From the NCBI RefSeq assembly GCF_002161235.1, contig NZ_NFHE01000001.1:1-64000 (forward strand): 64,000 bases of DNA. The letters run 5' to 3'. The stretch comes from Pseudoflavonifractor sp. An85 (GTDB lineage: Bacteria > Bacillota > Clostridia > Oscillospirales > Oscillospiraceae). The position numbers and the translations under genes were made by a program. The notes below the pieces were generated by a model. It worked only from the letters and a program-made list of their open reading frames with translations. It was not told the DNA's origin and made no database searches. Below are positions 62,207 through 64,000 of the stretch, in pieces (within the stretch, counting starts at the first letter, position 1; each line of letters begins with the position of its first letter).

Positions 62207-64000
62207 GTGATCCATAGAGGAACTTATGACGGGACGATCTACCACAACCCGGTGAACAAGTTCTGCATCATCAGCGTAAAGACCGCTGATAAGGAGGTGC
62301 CCCAGGAGGCCCGTTCCACCCGCCGGTACAGAGATCATCTGATCCGCTTTGTTGCGACGGGCTATGAACTGCCCCGCACGGACGCGGTAGAGCTGGAACT
62401 GGACGGCGAATGGACAAAGGGCAAATATGGTGTGCAGCTTCAGGTGGAACAGTGGCGCGAGATCGTTCCCAAGACCAAGGACGGCGTGGAAGGCTATCTG
62501 GCCTCCGGCCTCATCAAAGGTATTGGGCCGGCGACTGCCGCGCAGATCGTCTCCCGGTTTGGCGTGGAAACGCTGGATATTCTGCAAAACCATCCCGAGC
62601 GGCTGCTGGAGGTCAAGGGCATTACGGAAAGCAAGCTGGAGGATATCAAAACCTCGTATGCGGAGAGCCGGATGCTCCAAGACCTGATGACGCTGCTCTC
62701 CCCATTCAAGATCACGCCGAAAACGGCCCTGAAGATCTACCAGCACTTCGGGCCCGCCAGCGTGGACATCTTGAAAAGGAGTCCCTTTGAACTGTGCCAG
62801 GTGTCCGGTTTTGGATTTCTCCGGGTAGATGCCATCGTTCAGAAAAACGGCGGCGACCTGCATGACCCCATGCGGGTCAAAGGCGCGCTGTTCTGGGCGC
62901 TGGAGGACAGCAAGGGCGGCAAAGGACATTTGTTCCTGCCTGGTGAAACTTTGCGGAAGGAGGCTCTTCGGCTTCTCAACACAAAGATCCCCGTCCCGTC
63001 TCTCCGGCTTCATGAACAGGAGGTCGCGGATGTGCTTCAGGACATGATCCTTCATGGCGAGGTGGTATCCGTCAAAGATAACATCTACCTGCCCCGCACA
63101 TTCGCACAGGAAGATGAAACGGCCCGGCGTATTGCCATGCGGCTGATAGAGCCGTCTGCGCCGGAGCGCATTGAGCAGGCGCTGGAGCAGGTCAAGCGTG
63201 AAATGGGGCTGGTGCTGTCTTCCAAACAGGAGGCAGCGGTCTACGCGGCTTACCGCCACAGCCTGTCCATTATCACTGGTTCTCCCGGCACCGGCAAGAC
63301 AACGGTGCTCAAGACCATTTTGGAAGTTTATCGCCGCCTGCACCCGAAAGGTGAAATCGTTCTGATGGCGCCGACCGGCCGTGCCAGCCGTCGTATGGCG
63401 GAAAGCACTGGCTTTGACAAGGCGCGGACGCTCCACAGCGGCCTGGGCCTCGGCAGTGAAGAAGATGACGCCAACCGCAGCAGACAGCAGGAGCCGTTGT
63501 CGGCGGACCTGATCATTGTGGACGAGTTTTCTATGGTGGATATGTGGTTGGCAGACAAATTTTTCTCCCGCATCAAGGATGGGGCCCGTGTCGTTCTCGT
63601 GGGCGACCCCGACCAGCTCCCCAGTGTGGGCGCCGGGACTGTGTTCCGCGAACTGATCGACTGTGGCTTGATTCCCGTCACGGTGCTGGACCAGATCTTC
63701 CGTCAGTCCAAGGACAGCCTGATCGCTTATAACGCCAAGTTTATCAACGAGGGCAACACCAAGCTGTACTTTGGGCCGGACTTTGTATTTATGGCAAGCG
63801 ATAACCAGGCGGAGGCTGCGGAGCGGATCATCGCCCGTTACTGCCGGGAAATCGCGGAAAGCGGCATCGACCGGGTGCAGATTTTGTCTCCCTTCCGTTC
63901 GGAAGGCGCTGCGTCGGCGGAACAACTCAACGAGGCCATCCGCGAGGTGGTCAACCCGTTCCGCTCTGCCGAGGAAGAAATCAAGATCGGCGTCAAAGTG
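62207..64000 (+). CDS. recD2: RecD2-like ATP-dependent DNA helicase, partial
   Basis: 598 residues seen, cut by the window end (RecD2 is about 740). An N-terminal OB-like part, then helix-hairpin-helix repeats (GLIKGIGPATAAQIVSRFG, LLEVKGITESKLEDI), then helicase motifs: Walker A ITGSPGTGKTTVL near residue 365, motif Ia MAPTGRASRRMAE, Walker B LIIVDEFSMVD, VLVGDPDQLPSVG and VLDQIFRQS. A 5'-to-3' helicase. The GTG start has AGGAGGG 9 nt upstream, directly after the exonuclease gene. Confidence 0.92.
   Translation, partial: MIHRGTYDGTIYHNPVNKFCIISVKTADKEVPQEARSTRRYRDHLIRFVATGYELPRTDAVELELDGEWTKGKYGVQLQVEQWREIVPKTKDGVEGYLASGLIKGIGPATAAQIVSRFGVETLDILQNHPERLLEVKGITESKLEDIKTSYAESRMLQDLMTLLSPFKITPKTALKIYQHFGPASVDILKRSPFELCQVSGFGFLRVDAIVQKNGGDLHDPMRVKGALFWALEDSKGGKGHLFLPGETLRKEALRLLNTKIPVPSLRLHEQEVADVLQDMILHGEVVSVKDNIYLPRTFAQEDETARRIAMRLIEPSAPERIEQALEQVKREMGLVLSSKQEAAVYAAYRHSLSIITGSPGTGKTTVLKTILEVYRRLHPKGEIVLMAPTGRASRRMAESTGFDKARTLHSGLGLGSEEDDANRSRQQEPLSADLIIVDEFSMVDMWLADKFFSRIKDGARVVLVGDPDQLPSVGAGTVFRELIDCGLIPVTVLDQIFRQSKDSLIAYNAKFINEGNTKLYFGPDFVFMASDNQAEAAERIIARYCREIAESGIDRVQILSPFRSEGAASAEQLNEAIREVVNPFRSAEEEIKIGVKV

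Larger units (their letters stand above)
58535..64000. mobile_element. Left end of an integrated element (Tn916-type integrase), truncated by the window
   Basis: A tyrosine integrase and excisionase-like gene lie next to lysS and point toward it, the usual layout at one end of an integrative element. A long non-coding region, a small protein, a YqaJ-family exonuclease and a RecD2-like helicase then read inward. The exact left boundary is not fixed; the region 58535-58700 has tandem repeats that may be integrase arm sites. The right end, conjugation or phage structural genes are not in view, so ICE versus prophage is open. Confidence 0.75.

Overview
The window looks like chromosomal DNA of a spore-forming, GC-rich member of the Clostridia, most likely in the Oscillospiraceae/Ruminococcaceae (Flavonifractor or Intestinimonas-like). 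This is inferred from the complete spoIIIAA-AH operon, a YlbJ-like sporulation membrane protein, three T-box leaders, diaminopimelate synthesis through DapL, pyruvate phosphate dikinase, a flavodiiron protein, and the gene order nusB-xseA-xseB-ispA-dxs-tlyA-nadK-argR-recN. No taxonomic marker beyond 5S rRNA is present, so the genus is not established.

Layout. 1-3.7 kb: 5S rRNA (end of an rRNA operon), a small PH-like membrane protein, and a leftward group with YlbJ, a zinc-ribbon miniprotein and an unknown polytopic protein. 3.8-7 kb: a Trp-type T-box controlling a three-gene ABC importer. 7-10.9 kb: a leftward heterodimeric ABC exporter behind an attenuator-like leader. 11-15 kb: yebC, then leuA-proC under a Leu T-box, and two tRNA-Ser genes. 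15-24.3 kb: a membrane zincin, a 44-residue miniprotein, DegV, a flavodiiron protein, then GtrA / LytTR regulator / soluble GHKL kinase followed by a second pair of ABC exporters. 24.3-31.4 kb: ppdK, glnA with an ANTAR regulator, dapF and dapL. 31.5-36.3 kb: the spoIIIA operon behind a very good sigma-E promoter match. 36.3-47.7 kb: Asp23 protein, nusB, a TsaD-like paralog, exonuclease VII, isoprenoid genes (ispA, dxs), tlyA, nadK, argR, recN and a HAD phosphatase. 47.7-53 kb: a Tyr T-box leading into an EamA transporter and tyrS, then a leftward asd-dapA-dapB operon. 53-58.5 kb: queA, tgt, yajC, a TIGR04086-like protein, greA and lysS.

58.5-64 kb is the left end of an integrated mobile element: tyrosine integrase and an excisionase-like protein facing lysS, a long non-coding stretch with a good promoter and a cluster of hairpins (including a possible three-way junction ending in a T tract), a 53-residue protein, a YqaJ-family exonuclease and a RecD2-like helicase that runs off the window. 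The right end is not seen.

The chromosomal part is mostly core metabolism. Its interest lies in regulation: T-boxes that tie transport to tRNA charging, an attenuated multidrug-type exporter, and an ANTAR protein without a phosphoacceptor next to glnA. The least explained signals are the structured non-coding region and the exonuclease/helicase pair in the mobile element. All functional calls rest on reading the sequence by eye; no database search was run.
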